Below are positions 43,887 through 54,494 of a stretch of DNA of 64,000 nucleotides, in pieces. The position numbers and the translations under genes were made by a program. The DNA is taken from assembly GCF_019145495.1 (NCBI RefSeq), contig NZ_JAHSTU010000004.1:310001-374000 (forward strand), written 5' to 3'. The stretch is from Pseudomonas azerbaijanoccidentalis. GTDB taxonomy: Bacteria; Pseudomonadota; Gammaproteobacteria; Pseudomonadales; Pseudomonadaceae. The notes under the pieces were generated by a model. It searched no databases. It was not told the origin of the DNA and saw nothing but the letters and a program-made list of their open reading frames with translations. Position 1 is the stretch's first letter; each line of letters begins with the position of its first letter.

Positions 43887-46760
43887 CTAGCGGTAATCAT
43901 CGACCGGCACACACGCACAAAACAGATTCCGATCCCCATAAACGTTGTCCACCCGGTTCACCACTGGCCAATATTTGTGGGCCTTGGTGTGCGCATCCGG
44001 CGTCACCGCTTGCTCGATGCTGTAAGGACGCTCCCAGATCCCGGTGATGTCGGCCAGCGTATGCGGGGCGCGCTTCAGCGGATTATCTTCGGCCGGCCAA
44101 TTGCCGTTTTGCACTTCGGTAATTTCTGCGCGGATGCTCAGCATCGCGCCGATGAACCGGTCGAGCTCGGCTTTCGATTCACTTTCCGTTGGCTCGACCA
44201 TCAGCGTGCCCGGTACCGGAAACGACATGGTCGGCGCATGGAACCCATAGTCCATCAGGCGCTTGGCGACGTCTTCCTCGCTGATGCCGGTCAGCGCCTT
44301 CAACGGCCGCAGGTCGAGAATGCATTCGTGGGCCACCCGCTCGTTACGCCCGGTATAGAGCACCGGGAACGCGCCGGCCAAATGTTGCGCCAGGTAATTC
44401 GCCGCGAGGATCGCCACTTCGCTGGCGTCCGCCAGTTGCGGCCCCATCATGGCGATGTACATCCAGCTGATCGGCAGAATACTGGCGCTGCCCCACGGCG
44501 CTGCGCTGACCGCGCCGTTCTGCGCCAGTGGCCCGTCGATCGGCACCACCGGATGATTGGCCACGAACGGCGCCAGGTGCGCGCGAACGCCAATCGGCCC
44601 CATGCCCGGCCCTCCGCCGCCATGGGGAATGCAGAAAGTTTTGTGCAGGTTCATGTGGGACACGTCGGCGCCGATGTCCGCCGGGCGCGCCAGCCCGACC
44701 TGGGCATTGAGGTTGGCGCCGTCCATGTACACCTGACCGCCGTGCTGGTGCACCACCTCGCAGATTTCGCTGATGCCTTCCTCGTAAACGCCGTGGGTCG
44801 AAGGATAAGTCGCCATCAGACAGGCCAGTTTTTCCCCGGCCTGCGAAGCTTTTTCCTTCAAATCCTCCAGATCGACGTTACCGGCTTCGTCACACTCAAC
44901 GATCACCACGCGCATCCCGGCCATCTGCGCCGACGCCGGGTTGGTGCCATGGGCCGATGAAGGAATCAGGCAGATATCACGCCCACCCTGCTGGCGGCTC
45001 TCGTGATATTTACGGATCGCCAGCAGCCCCGCGTATTCGCCTTGGGCACCGGAATTGGGTTGCATGCAGATCGCATCGAAACCGGTGATCGCGCAGAGCC
45101 AGCGCTCCAGCTCTTCAATCATCAATGAATAACCGACAGCCTGCTCTTTCGGCACAAACGGATGCAAATTGGCAAACTGCGGCCAGGTGATCGGGATCAT
45201 CTCGCTAGTGGCGTTGAGCTTCATGGTGCACGAGCCCAGCGGGATCATGGATTGGTTGAGCGCCAGATCCTTGTTTTCCAGCTGCTTGAGGTAGCGCAAC
45301 ATCTCGGTTTCGCTGTGATGGGCGCTGAATACCGGGTGCAGCAAATACGCTGTGGTGCGCACCAGCCCGGCCGGAATGCCGGAAATCAGCGTTTGCGCAT
45401 CAAGTTCGCCGACGTTGAGACCATGATCGGCGCCCAGGAATACATCGAACAGCTTTGCCACCGTAGATTCGTCACAGCTCTCGTCAAGACTCAAGCCCAA
45501 GCGTCCACGACCCAGGATGCGCAGATTGATCTGCGCGGCCACGGCACTTTCGATGATCGCAGTCTGTGTGCCACCGACGTCCAGCGTCAGGGTGTCGAAG
45601 AAATGCTGGTTCAGGCGCTTGATGCCTTTACGCTCAAGGCCCTCGGCAAGAATGCAGGTCAGCCGATGCACGCGCTGGGCGATGCGCTTGAGCCCTTCCG
45701 GCCCGTGATAGACCGCGTAAAAACTGGCAATGTTGGCCAGCAGCACCTGCGCCGTACAGATGTTGGAATTGGCTTTCTCGCGGCGGATGTGTTGCTCGCG
45801 GGTTTGCAGGGCCATGCGCAGGGCCACGTTACCTCGGGCATCTTTCGACACGCCGATGATCCGCCCGGGAATTGCCCGTTTGTATTCGTCGCGGCTGGCA
45901 AAAAACGCCGCGTGCGGCCCGCCGTAGCCCATCGGCACGCCGAACCGCTGGGATGAGCCGAACACCACATCAGCGCCCAGCTCGCCGGGCGGGGTCAGCA
46001 ACAACAGGCTCAGCAGATCGGCAGCCACACAGGCCAGCGCCTGTTGAGCGTGCAGATGATCAATCAACGGGCGCAGGTCGCGGATCTCACCGTGGGTGTC
46101 GGGATACTGCAGCAGCGCACCGAACACCTGATGCTGTTTCAAGTTATCCACAGCGTCGATGATCAGCTCGAAGCCGAAGCCTTCGGCGCGGGTCTGCACC
46201 ACGGAAATGGTTTGCGGATGGCAGTTTTCATCGACGAAGAACAGATTGCTTTTCGACTTGGCGACCCGCTTGGCCAGTGCCATGGCTTCCGCCGCAGCGG
46301 TGGCTTCGTCCAGCAGCGAAGCGTTGGCCAGTTCCAGCCCCGTGAGGTCGATGGTCAATTGCTGGAAATTGAGCAGCGCTTCGAGTCGCCCTTGGGCGAT
46401 TTCCGGTTGGTAAGGTGTGTAGGCCGTGTACCAGCCGGGATTTTCCAGCACGTTGCGCAAGATGACGGCCGGCGTGAGGGTGCCGTGATAGCCCATGCCG
46501 ATCAGGCTGGTCCAGACCTGATTCAGTTCGGCATAGCCACGCAGTTTGGCCAGCGCCGCTTCTTCGTCCAGTGCCGGAGGCAGGTCCAGCGGCCGGTTCA
46601 GGCGAATGCCCGGCGGCACGGTCTGTTCGATCAGCTCGACCCGGCTGCCAAGACCGAGGCTGTCGAGCATCGCCTGCTGCTCGGCGGCATCCGGCCCGAG
46701 GTGGCGGCGAAGAAAGGCATTGGGGTCGCGTAACTGGCTCAGGGACGGCAACTGGGACAT
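43887..46760 (-). CDS. gcvP: Glycine dehydrogenase (decarboxylating), P protein
   Basis: 957 residues, the fused (alpha-beta) P protein. PLP-binding Lys707 lies in '[19 protein letters not shown]', with the glycine-rich loop conserved. It decarboxylates glycine and passes the aminomethyl group to the lipoyl arm of GcvH. Full family length. It follows gcvT and gcvH on the same strand, but a terminator-like hairpin and a REP pair lie in the 211-base gap after gcvH. P. aeruginosa has the same T-H-P order (PA5213-5215). Confidence 0.98.
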   Translation of the reverse strand: MSQLPSLSQLRDPNAFLRRHLGPDAAEQQAMLDSLGLGSRVELIEQTVPPGIRLNRPLDLPPALDEEAALAKLRGYAELNQVWTSLIGMGYHGTLTPAVILRNVLENPGWYTAYTPYQPEIAQGRLEALLNFQQLTIDLTGLELANASLLDEATAAAEAMALAKRVAKSKSNLFFVDENCHPQTISVVQTRAEGFGFELIIDAVDNLKQHQVFGALLQYPDTHGEIRDLRPLIDHLHAQQALACVAADLLSLLLLTPPGELGADVVFGSSQRFGVPMGYGGPHAAFFASRDEYKRAIPGRIIGVSKDARGNVALRMALQTREQHIRREKANSNICTAQVLLANIASFYAVYHGPEGLKRIAQRVHRLTCILAEGLERKGIKRLNQHFFDTLTLDVGGTQTAIIESAVAAQINLRILGRGRLGLSLDESCDESTVAKLFDVFLGADHGLNVGELDAQTLISGIPAGLVRTTAYLLHPVFSAHHSETEMLRYLKQLENKDLALNQSMIPLGSCTMKLNATSEMIPITWPQFANLHPFVPKEQAVGYSLMIEELERWLCAITGFDAICMQPNSGAQGEYAGLLAIRKYHESRQQGGRDICLIPSSAHGTNPASAQMAGMRVVIVECDEAGNVDLEDLKEKASQAGEKLACLMATYPSTHGVYEEGISEICEVVHQHGGQVYMDGANLNAQVGLARPADIGADVSHMNLHKTFCIPHGGGGPGMGPIGVRAHLAPFVANHPVVPIDGPLAQNGAVSAAPWGSASILPISWMYIAMMGPQLADASEVAILAANYLAQHLAGAFPVLYTGRNERVAHECILDLRPLKALTGISEEDVAKRLMDYGFHAPTMSFPVPGTLMVEPTESESKAELDRFIGAMLSIRAEITEVQNGNWPAEDNPLKRAPHTLADITGIWERPYSIEQAVTPDAHTKAHKYWPVVNRVDNVYGDRNLFCACVPVDDYR

Positions 46761-46830
46761 GACGGGCTCTCTCTTGACTGGCGCTCAACGTCGATGCAAC
46801 ACGGTCAAACCAGCATAGCAGCCGATAGCA

Positions 46831-46915
46831 GATCAAAAGATCGCAGCCTGCGGCAGCTCCTACAGTGGATCGCATTTGAATGTAGGAGCTGCCGCAGGCT
46901 GCGATCTGTTGATCT
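46831..46915. repeat. REP pair (family 1)
   Basis: GATCAAAAGATCGCAGCCTG..CTCCTACAG and inverted CTGTAGGAGCTGCCGCAGG..GATCTGTTGATC, between gcvH and gcvP. Confidence 0.9.
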
Positions 46916-46928
46916 TCCAGCCAGGCAC

Positions 46929-46955
46929 AAAAAAGCCCCGACGAGTCGGGGCTTT
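46929..46955 (-). terminator. Rho-independent terminator after gcvH
   Basis: Stem AAAGCCCCGA / TCGGGGCTTT with a 4-base loop; six A on the left make a minus-strand T-run. It is 17 bases past the gcvH stop and would separate gcvTH from gcvP at least in part. Confidence 0.85.
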
Positions 46956-46971
46956 GGATGACGCTGACGGC

Positions 46972-47355
46972 TTACTCGCCGATGACGGCTTTGTAGGCGG
47001 CGGCGTCGAGCAGCTTTTCCAGATCAGCAGCATTGCTTGGCTTGATCTTGAAGATCCACGCACCGTACGGGTCGGAGTTCAACAACTCAGGCGTAGCGCT
47101 CAGCTCTTCGTTGACCGCAATCACTTCGCCGGCAATCGGGGAGTAAATGTCGGAAGCCGCTTTTACCGACTCAACGACGCCAGCCTGGTCTTCAGCAGCA
47201 AACACGTTGCCAACTTCAGTCAGCTCGACAAACACCACATCACCCAGCGCTTCCTGCGCGTGATCGCTGATGCCCACGGTGACGGTGCCATCGGCTTCCA
47301 GACGTGCCCATTCGTGACTTTCGGCAAAACGCAGGTCGGCAGGGATATCGCTCAT
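46972..47355 (-). CDS. gcvH: Glycine cleavage system H protein
   Basis: 127 residues. The lipoyl-carrying Lys65 lies in '[20 protein letters not shown]'. It shuttles the aminomethyl group between GcvP, GcvT and the dihydrolipoamide dehydrogenase (L protein, encoded elsewhere). GAGGACACAGAAC precedes the ATG. 48 bases separate it from gcvT. Confidence 0.98.
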   Translation of the reverse strand: MSDIPADLRFAESHEWARLEADGTVTVGISDHAQEALGDVVFVELTEVGNVFAAEDQAGVVESVKAASDIYSPIAGEVIAVNEELSATPELLNSDPYGAWIFKIKPSNAADLEKLLDAAAYKAVIGE

Positions 47356-47403
47356 GTTCTGTGTCCTCAGGAATATTGTCAGCGGTCAGCCCGCCGGAAA
47401 AGA

Positions 47404-48486
47404 TTAGATCAAGGTTTTGCCGTGACGTACGAAGGTCGGTTTGACCACTCGGACCGGGTACCACTTGCCACGGATTTCCACTTCTGCGCGGTCGGCAGTT
47501 GCCATCGGCACGCGCGCCAGTGCAATCGACTTGCTAAGCGTAGGAGAGAAACTACCACTGGTGATCTCCCCTTCGCCAACATCGGCGATGCGAACCACTT
47601 GATGAGCGCGCAAAACACCGCGCTCTTCAAGGACCAGCCCCACCAGTTTGTGCTGCACGCCCCCGGCCTTTTCGGCTTCCAGCGCCTTGCGGCCAATGAA
47701 CTGGCGCGAGGCCGGTTCCCAGGCAATGCTCCAGGCCATGTTGGAGGCCAACGGTGAAACGTCCAGATTGATGTCTTGACCGTAGAGGTTCATGCCGGCT
47801 TCGACCCGCAGGGTATCGCGCGCGCCCAGTCCGATCGGGGAAATGCCCGCGCCGACCAGATCGTTGAAGAACCCTGGCGCCTGATCAGCTGGCAGAATGA
47901 TTTCCAGGCCGTCTTCACCGGTGTAACCGGTGCGCGCAATGAACCAGTCGCCGTCAGGCTGACCTTCGAAGGGTTTGAGCAGCTGGATCAGGTTGCCGCG
48001 AGACTGGCTCACCAGTTCGGCAATCTTGTGCCGGGCGTGAGGCCCCTGAATGGCCAGCATCGCCAGTTCGGTGCGTTCGTTAAGCTGCACGTCGAAGCCG
48101 TCGAGATGCGCCTGCATCCACGCCATGTCCTGATCGCGAGTGGACGCGTTGACCACCAGGCGATAACCCTCATCGAGGCGGTAGACGATCATGTCGTCGA
48201 CGATGCCACCGTGCTCATTGAGCATGGTGCTGTACAACGCACGGCCAGAACTGTGCAGGCGTTCGACGTCGTTGGCCAGCAAATGCTGGAGCCAGGCCTT
48301 GGCCTGGGGGCCGCCGACATCGATCACGGTCATGTGGGATACATCGAAGACACCGCAATCGCGGCGCACCTGATGGTGTTCCTCGACCTGCGATCCGTAA
48401 TGCAGAGGCATATCCCAACCGCCAAAATCGACCATCTTCGCGCCAAGGGCGAGGTGAAGGTCATACAGAGGCGTACGCTGTCCCAT
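47404..48486 (-). CDS. gcvT: Aminomethyltransferase, glycine cleavage T protein
   Basis: 360 residues from the ATG at 48486 with AAGGAGAAACCC upstream; the open frame extends further but without a good start. N-terminal folate-binding domain '[21 protein letters not shown]', '[12 protein letters not shown]', and C-terminal barrel '[23 protein letters not shown]'. It transfers the methylene unit to tetrahydrofolate and releases ammonia. First gene of the gcvT-H-P group. The 156 bases upstream show no recognisable glycine riboswitch. Confidence 0.97.
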   Translation of the reverse strand: MGQRTPLYDLHLALGAKMVDFGGWDMPLHYGSQVEEHHQVRRDCGVFDVSHMTVIDVGGPQAKAWLQHLLANDVERLHSSGRALYSTMLNEHGGIVDDMIVYRLDEGYRLVVNASTRDQDMAWMQAHLDGFDVQLNERTELAMLAIQGPHARHKIAELVSQSRGNLIQLLKPFEGQPDGDWFIARTGYTGEDGLEIILPADQAPGFFNDLVGAGISPIGLGARDTLRVEAGMNLYGQDINLDVSPLASNMAWSIAWEPASRQFIGRKALEAEKAGGVQHKLVGLVLEERGVLRAHQVVRIADVGEGEITSGSFSPTLSKSIALARVPMATADRAEVEIRGKWYPVRVVKPTFVRHGKTLI

Positions 48487-48642
48487 GGGTTTCTCCTTCC
48501 GGGCGTGGCGAAGGTGCGGGCGAGTGATAAACCGTGTGCAAACCTTGCAATCAAAGGCTTCCAGCCGATTTTTACTACCTTGTCTGTCAGACGTACCGCA
48601 CCGAATGCCGCGCATTGTAGCCGCATGATGTAGGACTGACAC

Positions 48643-50259
48643 CTAGCTGTTTCGATGTGCCGAACGTCGTATCAATCCGATCACCGGTAGCAGCCCGACC
48701 AAAACCAGGGTCAAGGCCGGCAAAGAGGCCCTCGCCCACTCGCCCTCACTGGTCATTTCGAAGATCCGCACCGCCAGCGTGTCCCAACCAAACGGGCGCA
48801 TCAGCAGGGTCGCGGGCATTTCCTTGAGCACGTCGACGAATACCAGCAACGCCGCGCTCAAAGAGCCGGGTAGCAACAACGGCAGATACACTTTGAAAAA
48901 CAGTCGCGGCCCACTGACACCCAGGCTACGTGCCGCTTCGGGCAAAGATGGCCGTATACGTGCCAGGCTGCTTTCCAGCGGCCCGTAAGCCACGGCGATG
49001 AAGCGCACCAGATAGGCCAGCAACAGCGCCGCCAGACTGCCCAGCAGCAGCGGCTTGCCGGCACCACCGAGCCAGCCGGAGAGAGGAATCACCAGTTCGC
49101 GGTCCAGATAACTGAACGCCAGCATGATCGACACCGCCAGGACCGAGCCGGGCAATGCGTAGCCAAGGTTGGCCAGGCTGACACCTGCGCGGATACCTTG
49201 GGTGGGCGCCAACCGTCGGGCAAACGCCAGCACCAGGGCCACACTGACGGTGATCAACGCCGCCATCGCCCCCAGATACAAGGTGTGGAGGATCAGGCCG
49301 GTGTAACGCTCATCGAGATCGAAACGCCCCCGCTGCCAGAACCACACCACCAGCTGCAGCATCGGTATGACGAAGGCGCAAGCAAATACCAGCCCGCACC
49401 ACCCGGTGGCCAGCAGCGCCTTGACGCCACGCAGGTGATACAGCGCCTTGACTCGTGGCCGTTCGTTGCTCGCCCGATTGGCGCCGCGGGCGCGACGCTC
49501 GCCGTACAGCACCACCATCACCACCAGCAGTAGCAGGCTGGCCAGTTGCGCGGCGGAGGACAGGCTGAAAAAGCCGTACCAGGTCTTGTAGATGGCCGTG
49601 GTGAAGGTGTCGAAGTTGAACACCGACACCGCGCCGAAATCCGCCAGGGTTTCCATCAACGCCAATGCCACACCGGCGCCAATGGCGGGACGCGCCATGG
49701 GCATGGCCACCCGCCAGAACGCCTGCCATGGCGATTGACCCAGCACTCGCGCGGCCTCCATCAGGCCTTTGCCCTGAGCCAGGAACGCCGTGCGCGCCAA
49801 CAGGTAAACGTAGGGGTAGAACACCAGCACCAACACCGCAATCACCCCGCCCGTGGAACGCACCCGTGGCAGCCGCAGCCCGGTGCCGAACCATTCACGC
49901 AACAGGGTTTGCACGGGGCCGGCGAAATCCAGCAGCCCGACAAACACGAATGCCAGCACATAGGCCGGAATCGCAAAGGGCAGCATCAACGCCCAGTCCA
50001 GCCACCGCCGGCCAGGGAATTCGCAGAGGCTGGTGAGCCAGGCCAGGCTCACACCAAGCACCGTTACGCCGACACCCACGCCGAGCACCAGGGTCAGCGT
50101 ATTGCCCAGCAGACGCGGCATCTGTGTTTCCCAGAGATGGGACCAGATCTGTTGATCGATGGTTTGCCACGACAGCAACAGCACGCTCAAGGGCAGCAGG
50201 ACCAGCGCAGCAATGGCGAAGACCAGGGGATACCAGCGACGTTGGGCGGGGTGGGCCAA
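48643..50259 (-). CDS. Iron(III) ABC transporter permease (FbpB/HitB type)
   Basis: 538 residues from a TTG at 50259, giving 'AHPAQRRWYPLVF'; an earlier in-frame TTG at 50301 lies inside the REP. About twelve membrane helices in two homologous halves, each with an EAA loop ('MEAARVLGQSPWQAFWRVAMP', 'LPEAARSLGVSGPRLFFKVYLP' trimmed to their cores), typical of ferric iron permeases fused in tandem. It works with the binding protein encoded upstream. No ATPase gene is adjacent. The start codon is uncertain because no strong ribosome site is visible. Confidence 0.9.
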   Translation of the reverse strand: MAHPAQRRWYPLVFAIAALVLLPLSVLLLSWQTIDQQIWSHLWETQMPRLLGNTLTLVLGVGVGVTVLGVSLAWLTSLCEFPGRRWLDWALMLPFAIPAYVLAFVFVGLLDFAGPVQTLLREWFGTGLRLPRVRSTGGVIAVLVLVFYPYVYLLARTAFLAQGKGLMEAARVLGQSPWQAFWRVAMPMARPAIGAGVALALMETLADFGAVSVFNFDTFTTAIYKTWYGFFSLSSAAQLASLLLLVVMVVLYGERRARGANRASNERPRVKALYHLRGVKALLATGWCGLVFACAFVIPMLQLVVWFWQRGRFDLDERYTGLILHTLYLGAMAALITVSVALVLAFARRLAPTQGIRAGVSLANLGYALPGSVLAVSIMLAFSYLDRELVIPLSGWLGGAGKPLLLGSLAALLLAYLVRFIAVAYGPLESSLARIRPSLPEAARSLGVSGPRLFFKVYLPLLLPGSLSAALLVFVDVLKEMPATLLMRPFGWDTLAVRIFEMTSEGEWARASLPALTLVLVGLLPVIGLIRRSAHRNS

Positions 50260-50299
50260 GAGATGGTTCTCGCAAAATCCTGAATTGTAGGGAAAACGC

Positions 50300-50368
50300 A
50301 AAAAGATCGCAGCCTCCGGCAGCTCCTACAGGGCTTGTGTAGGAGCTGCCGAAGGCTGCGATCTTTTA
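50300..50368. repeat. REP pair (family 1)
   Basis: AAAAAGATCGCAGCCTCCGGCAG.. and the inverted ..CTGCCGAAGGCTGCGATCTTTT with a very short spacer, between the iron-binding protein gene and the permease gene on the same strand. Confidence 0.9.
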
Positions 50369-50386
50369 CTCTTTAACGCTGCCGAC

Positions 50387-51391
50387 TCAGTTCCAGCCAG
50401 CTCGGTCCATCATGCGAATTGCCTCTGCCTGACGCTTGCCGGCAACTTCCACCGGCAAGGTATCGGCAATGAACTTGCCCCAGGCGGCGACTTCAGCGGA
50501 TGGCTGAACAGCCGGGTTGGCCGGGAATTCCTGATTCACATCAGCAAAGATTTTCTGCGCTTCGGGCGTGGTCATCCACTCCACCAGGGCCTTGGCCGCT
50601 TCCGGGTGCGGCGCATGCTTGGTCAGGCCGATACCCGACAGGTTGACGTGCACACCGCGATCCGCCTGGTTCGGCCAGAACAGCTTCACCGGCAGTTCCG
50701 GTTTTTGCTTGTGCAGGCGACCGTAGTAGTAGGTGTTGACGATGCCCACGTCGCATTGGCCGGCGTTGATGGCTTCCAGTACCGCGACGTCGTCGGAGAA
50801 CACATCCGTGGACAGGTTATTGACCCAGCCCTTGAGGATTTTCTCGGTTTTTTCGGCGCCGTGGACTTCGATCATAGTGGCGGTCAGCGACTGGTTATAA
50901 ACCTTCTTCGCCGTACGCAGGCACAGACGACCTTCCCAGTTCTTGTCGGCCAGTGCTTCGTAGGTGGTCAGTTCGCCCGGTTTCACCCGTTCGGTGGAAT
51001 AGGCGATGGTTCGTGCGCGCAAGCTCAGGCCGGTCCAGGCATGGGACGCGGCGCGATATTGCAGCGGGATGTTGGCATCGATGGTTTTCGAGGTGAACGG
51101 CTGGAGAATGCCCATCTGCTCGGCTTGCCAGAGGTTACCCGCATCGACGGTCAGCAGCAGGTCGGCCGTGGCGTTCTCGCCCTCGGCCTTGATGCGCTGC
51201 ATCAGCGGCGCCTCCTTGTCGGTGATGAACTTCACCTTCACGCCGGTTTTTGCAGTGTAGGCATCGAAGACTGGCTTGATCAGCTCGTCGATACGCGAGG
51301 AGTAGACAACCACCTCATCGGCGGCCTGGGCGACGGTGCTGCCAATCAGGGTCAGGGCCAGTGCGGTCAGTAGACGCTTCGGTGCCAACAT
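50387..51391 (-). CDS. Iron(III) ABC transporter substrate-binding protein (FutA/HitA type)
   Basis: 334 residues with a signal peptide ending at 'AQA' near residue 23. The mature chain begins '[19 protein letters not shown]', typical of class-3 ferric binding proteins, and carries the paired tyrosine ligands in '[11 protein letters not shown]'. It binds free Fe(III) in the periplasm. It lies upstream of the permease gene, separated by 127 bases with a REP. P. aeruginosa has the same pair (PA5216-5217) beside gcvT. Confidence 0.93.
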   Translation of the reverse strand: MLAPKRLLTALALTLIGSTVAQAADEVVVYSSRIDELIKPVFDAYTAKTGVKVKFITDKEAPLMQRIKAEGENATADLLLTVDAGNLWQAEQMGILQPFTSKTIDANIPLQYRAASHAWTGLSLRARTIAYSTERVKPGELTTYEALADKNWEGRLCLRTAKKVYNQSLTATMIEVHGAEKTEKILKGWVNNLSTDVFSDDVAVLEAINAGQCDVGIVNTYYYGRLHKQKPELPVKLFWPNQADRGVHVNLSGIGLTKHAPHPEAAKALVEWMTTPEAQKIFADVNQEFPANPAVQPSAEVAAWGKFIADTLPVEVAGKRQAEAIRMMDRAGWN

Positions 51392-51512
51392 GGGAGCGGT
51401 CTCTCGATTGAAAAAGTGAGGCCAAATGATAAGGACTCACATTTGCCTTCTCAATCGAACAGTTGGCGGAGGCGTTACCAGATGTTGCACCGTCATGGAA
51501 TTTAGCGCATTC

Positions 51513-51597
51513 CCTGTAGGAGCTGCCGCAGGCTGCGATCTTTTGATTTTGAAAAGCAAACTCAAAGGATCGCAGCCTGCGGCAGCTCCTACAGGGG
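51513..51597. repeat. REP pair (family 1)
   Basis: CCTGTAGGAGCTGCCGCAGG..GATCTTTTGA and the inverted complement, between the ubiI gene end and the iron-binding protein gene. Confidence 0.9.
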
Positions 51598-51601
51598 AAT
51601 C

Positions 51602-52825
51602 TCAGGCCTTGGCCAGTGCCGGTAAATCCCCGATCAACCCCAACGCCTCGCGCACAAACAGCGCTTTGGCTTCAGGCATCTGGTCGACCATTTTCAACCC
51701 GGCATTGCGCAACCAGCGCACCGGCAACGGATCGGCCTGGAACAACCGTTCGAAGCCTTCCATCGCCGCCATCAGCGCCAGGTTATGCGGCATTCGGCGA
51801 CGTTCGTAGCGGCTGAGCACCTTCACATCCGCCAGACGCTCGCCACGGCCCGCCGCTTGCAACAACACCTCGGCCAGCACGGCGGCATCGAGGAAGCCAA
51901 GGTTCACGCCCTGCCCGGCCAACGGGTGAATGGTATGGGCCGCATCGCCGATCAGCGCAAGGCCTTCAGCCACGTAGCGCTTGGCATGGCGCTGGCGCAG
52001 CGGCACGCACAGGCGCGGGTCGGCGTTGAGCACCGTACCGAGCCGGCCTTCGAAGGCGCGCTCCAGCTCACGGCAAAAGGCTTCATCGTCCAGTGCCATC
52101 AGGCGCTCGGCTTCGCTCGGGGTGGTCGACCAGACAATCGAACACCAGTCGTGCTGCCCCTCACGCTCCAACGGCAGAAACGCCAATGGGCCGTTGTCGG
52201 TAAAGCGTTGCCACGCCGTCGCTTGATGTGGTTTGGAGCTGCGCACGCTGGTGACGATCGCGTGGTGCAGATAATCCCACTCGCGGGTCGCCATGCCGGT
52301 CAGGCGCCGAACCGCCGAGTTGGCGCCATCCGCGGCGATCACCAGCGGCGCGCGCAAGGTGCGACCATCGGCCAGGGTCAGCAACCAATCGTCGCCGGAG
52401 CGGCGCATCTGCTCCAGGCGCGCGTTAGCCAGCATGCCCAAATCACAATCGTGCAAGCGGTCGAGCAAGGCGTCTTGCACCACGCGGTTCTCGACGATAT
52501 GCCCCAGCACTTCGGCATGCACGCTGGCGGCCGAAAAGTGGATTTGTCCAGTACCGCTGCCATCCCAGACCTGCATTTCGCCATACGGGCTGCTGCGTCG
52601 GCTGGCGATGCCGTCCCAGACGCCCAGGCGTTGGAGAATCCGCTGGCTGGCGATGGACAGCGCGCTCACCCGTGGTTCGAACGGGGCTTGGGCATCAAAC
52701 GGTTTGACGCTCAAGGGGCTGCCATCGAGCAGCAGGACTTCCAGCCCGCTGTCCTGCAACGCCAGCGCCAGGGCACTGCCGACCATTCCGGCTCCGACAA
52801 TCAGCAGATCTGCGCGCATTTCCAT
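51602..52825 (-). CDS. ubiI: UbiH/UbiF/VisC-family FAD monooxygenase, probable UbiI
   Basis: 407 residues. FAD-binding 'LLIVGAGMVGSALALAL' at about residues 7-23 and the family second motif 'GDAAHTIHPLAGQGVNLGF'. It hydroxylates the ubiquinone ring; pseudomonads use UbiI for C5 and UbiH for C1, with Coq7 for C6, so this second family member next to ubiH is most likely UbiI. It starts three bases after the DUF4442 gene in the pepP-ubiH operon. Precise ring position is inferred. Confidence 0.88.
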   Translation of the reverse strand: MEMRADLLIVGAGMVGSALALALQDSGLEVLLLDGSPLSVKPFDAQAPFEPRVSALSIASQRILQRLGVWDGIASRRSSPYGEMQVWDGSGTGQIHFSAASVHAEVLGHIVENRVVQDALLDRLHDCDLGMLANARLEQMRRSGDDWLLTLADGRTLRAPLVIAADGANSAVRRLTGMATREWDYLHHAIVTSVRSSKPHQATAWQRFTDNGPLAFLPLEREGQHDWCSIVWSTTPSEAERLMALDDEAFCRELERAFEGRLGTVLNADPRLCVPLRQRHAKRYVAEGLALIGDAAHTIHPLAGQGVNLGFLDAAVLAEVLLQAAGRGERLADVKVLSRYERRRMPHNLALMAAMEGFERLFQADPLPVRWLRNAGLKMVDQMPEAKALFVREALGLIGDLPALAKA

Positions 52826-52828
52826 GCT

Positions 52829-53314
52829 TTAAGCCTGTCTCGCTTGCGGCTTGAGCCGCACGTAAAGGGTTTTTCCGACACGCGCCACCAGGTTGCCAGC
52901 GCCGTCATGAATATCGACCTGCAGTTGTGGCAGGTATTTTTTGCCATCCGCGGTCTGCCGACGGATTTCGTCGAGCAAGGTGTCGTCAATGTTGAAACGG
53001 GCGAACACCGGGCCTTTGCCCGGCGCGATGAAATCGATGTCCGCGGCCTTGTCCCAGACAATGTAGTTGCGCCCCAGGTTCTCCATCAGCATCAGCATGA
53101 AGAACGGGTCGACCATCGAATACAGGCTGCCACCAAACTGGGTGCCAACGTAATTGCGGTTGTACCAGCTCAGGCCCATGGAGACCTGAATGTCCCGGAA
53201 ATCGTCACTGATGTGCCGCACCCGAACCCCGGCGCCGAGGTACGGCGGGTAAAGGCTCATGAACGTGCGCATCAACCGCGCTTTACCGAATTTGCGAATC
53301 AGCCACTTAAGCAT
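52829..53314 (-). CDS. DUF4442 domain protein (hot-dog thioesterase-like)
   Basis: 161 residues from the ATG at 53314, which overlaps the ubiH stop by eight bases. A hot-dog fold is suggested by 'VGTQFGGSLYSMVDPFFMLML' (central helix) and flanking strands 'VRHISDDFRDIQVSMGLSW' and 'LQVDIHDGAGNLVARVGKTLYVRL'. The family is related to acyl-CoA thioesterases; catalytic residues are not obvious. Its place between ubiH and ubiI suggests a role in quinone or acyl metabolism, but none is proven. Confidence 0.9.
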   Translation of the reverse strand: MLKWLIRKFGKARLMRTFMSLYPPYLGAGVRVRHISDDFRDIQVSMGLSWYNRNYVGTQFGGSLYSMVDPFFMLMLMENLGRNYIVWDKAADIDFIAPGKGPVFARFNIDDTLLDEIRRQTADGKKYLPQLQVDIHDGAGNLVARVGKTLYVRLKPQARQA

Positions 53315-54494
53315 CCGGGCGAGTACCCAAACCCATGGCCTGCCGGGCGAACCAGCGTTTGGCCGGTGGCAACAGATCAAGCCCCAGCAATCCAAGGTTG
53401 CGCCCCAGCGAAACCAGTGGCTGCGTGCTGCCGAACAAACGCGTCACCTGATCGGAAAACCCGACGGTGAGGCTCTGATCCAGACGCTGGCGCTCACGAT
53501 AAGCCTGCAACGTGGCGAAATCGCCCAACGGCTGTTCACTGGCGAGCAGCGCGTCGGCCAGCGCCTGGGCGTCACGCAATGACAGGTTGAAGCCTTGCCC
53601 GGCAATCGGGTGCAAGCTGTGGGCGGCATTGCCCAGCACCGCGAGATGCGAGCGCACCTGTTCCTCGGCCTCGACCAGTGACAGCGGGTACAAATGCCGA
53701 GCGCCAACCTGTTTCAACGTGCCGAGGCGATAACCGAACACGCCCTGCAACTCGCTGAGAAAAATGCGTTCATCCAGTGCCGCCAAACGTTGCGCGTCCA
53801 TGCCCAAACGGGTCCAGACCAAGGCGCAACGGTTGTCCGGCAACGGCAGCAACGCCATCGGCCCATCGTCGGTGAAACGCTCGAACGCCATGCCGTTGTG
53901 GGCTTCGCTCGGGGTGATGTTGGCGATCAGTGCGCTCTGGTTGTACGGGCGTTTCTTGATGCCGATACCCAATTGTTCACGAAGCCCGGAACGACCACCA
54001 TCGGCCAGCACAGCGAGGTCGCATTCCAGGGTGGTTTCGTCATTGAGGGTCAGGCGATAGCCATCGGTGAGCGGCTCCATGCGGGTGACTTCCGCCGGGC
54101 AACGCCAACTGATCACGTCTTTGTCCAGGCCTTGCCACAGGCATTGGCCGAGCCAGGCGTTTTCGACTACGTAGCCTAATGCCGGAACACCCTCTTCCAT
54201 CGCCGACAGCCGCGCCGTGGAAAAACGTCCACGGTCAGAAACATGGATCTGCTTGATCGGCTCGGCGCGGCGGGAGATTTCCTGCCAGACGCCCAAGCGC
54301 TGATAAATCTGCCGTGCGCCATAGGACAATGCGGTGGAACGCGCGTCGTAGCTTGGTTGATAAGTATCGCCAGGTGCGAAAGGCTCGATCAGTACGATCT
54401 TCCAGCCCCGAGCCTTGGCCCCGGCCTGCAACGCCAACGCCAGGCTGGCACCGACCAGACCACCTCCGATGATTGCCAGATTGACTCGACTCAT
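53307..54494 (-). CDS. ubiH: 2-octaprenyl-6-methoxyphenyl hydroxylase UbiH
   Basis: 395 residues, FAD monooxygenase of ubiquinone synthesis (C1 hydroxylation). 'LAIIGGGLVGASLALALQ' at residues 6-23 binds FAD; 'GNAAHSLHPIAGQGFNLSLRD' is the second FAD motif. The ATG overlaps the pepP stop by four bases. pepP-ubiH order is conserved across gammaproteobacteria. It is an inner-membrane-associated enzyme. Confidence 0.96.
   Translation of the reverse strand: MSRVNLAIIGGGLVGASLALALQAGAKARGWKIVLIEPFAPGDTYQPSYDARSTALSYGARQIYQRLGVWQEISRRAEPIKQIHVSDRGRFSTARLSAMEEGVPALGYVVENAWLGQCLWQGLDKDVISWRCPAEVTRMEPLTDGYRLTLNDETTLECDLAVLADGGRSGLREQLGIGIKKRPYNQSALIANITPSEAHNGMAFERFTDDGPMALLPLPDNRCALVWTRLGMDAQRLAALDERIFLSELQGVFGYRLGTLKQVGARHLYPLSLVEAEEQVRSHLAVLGNAAHSLHPIAGQGFNLSLRDAQALADALLASEQPLGDFATLQAYRERQRLDQSLTVGFSDQVTRLFGSTQPLVSLGRNLGLLGLDLLPPAKRWFARQAMGLGTRPDA

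Noticed and set aside
48487..48642. Possible glycine riboswitch before gcvT
   Set aside because: The 156-base leader shows none of the conserved glycine aptamer core that I could recognise, so I do not call one.
51785..53470. A 561-codon open frame crossing ubiI, DUF4442 and ubiH on the other strand
   Set aside because: Spans three real genes and has no family features; a GC-skew artefact.
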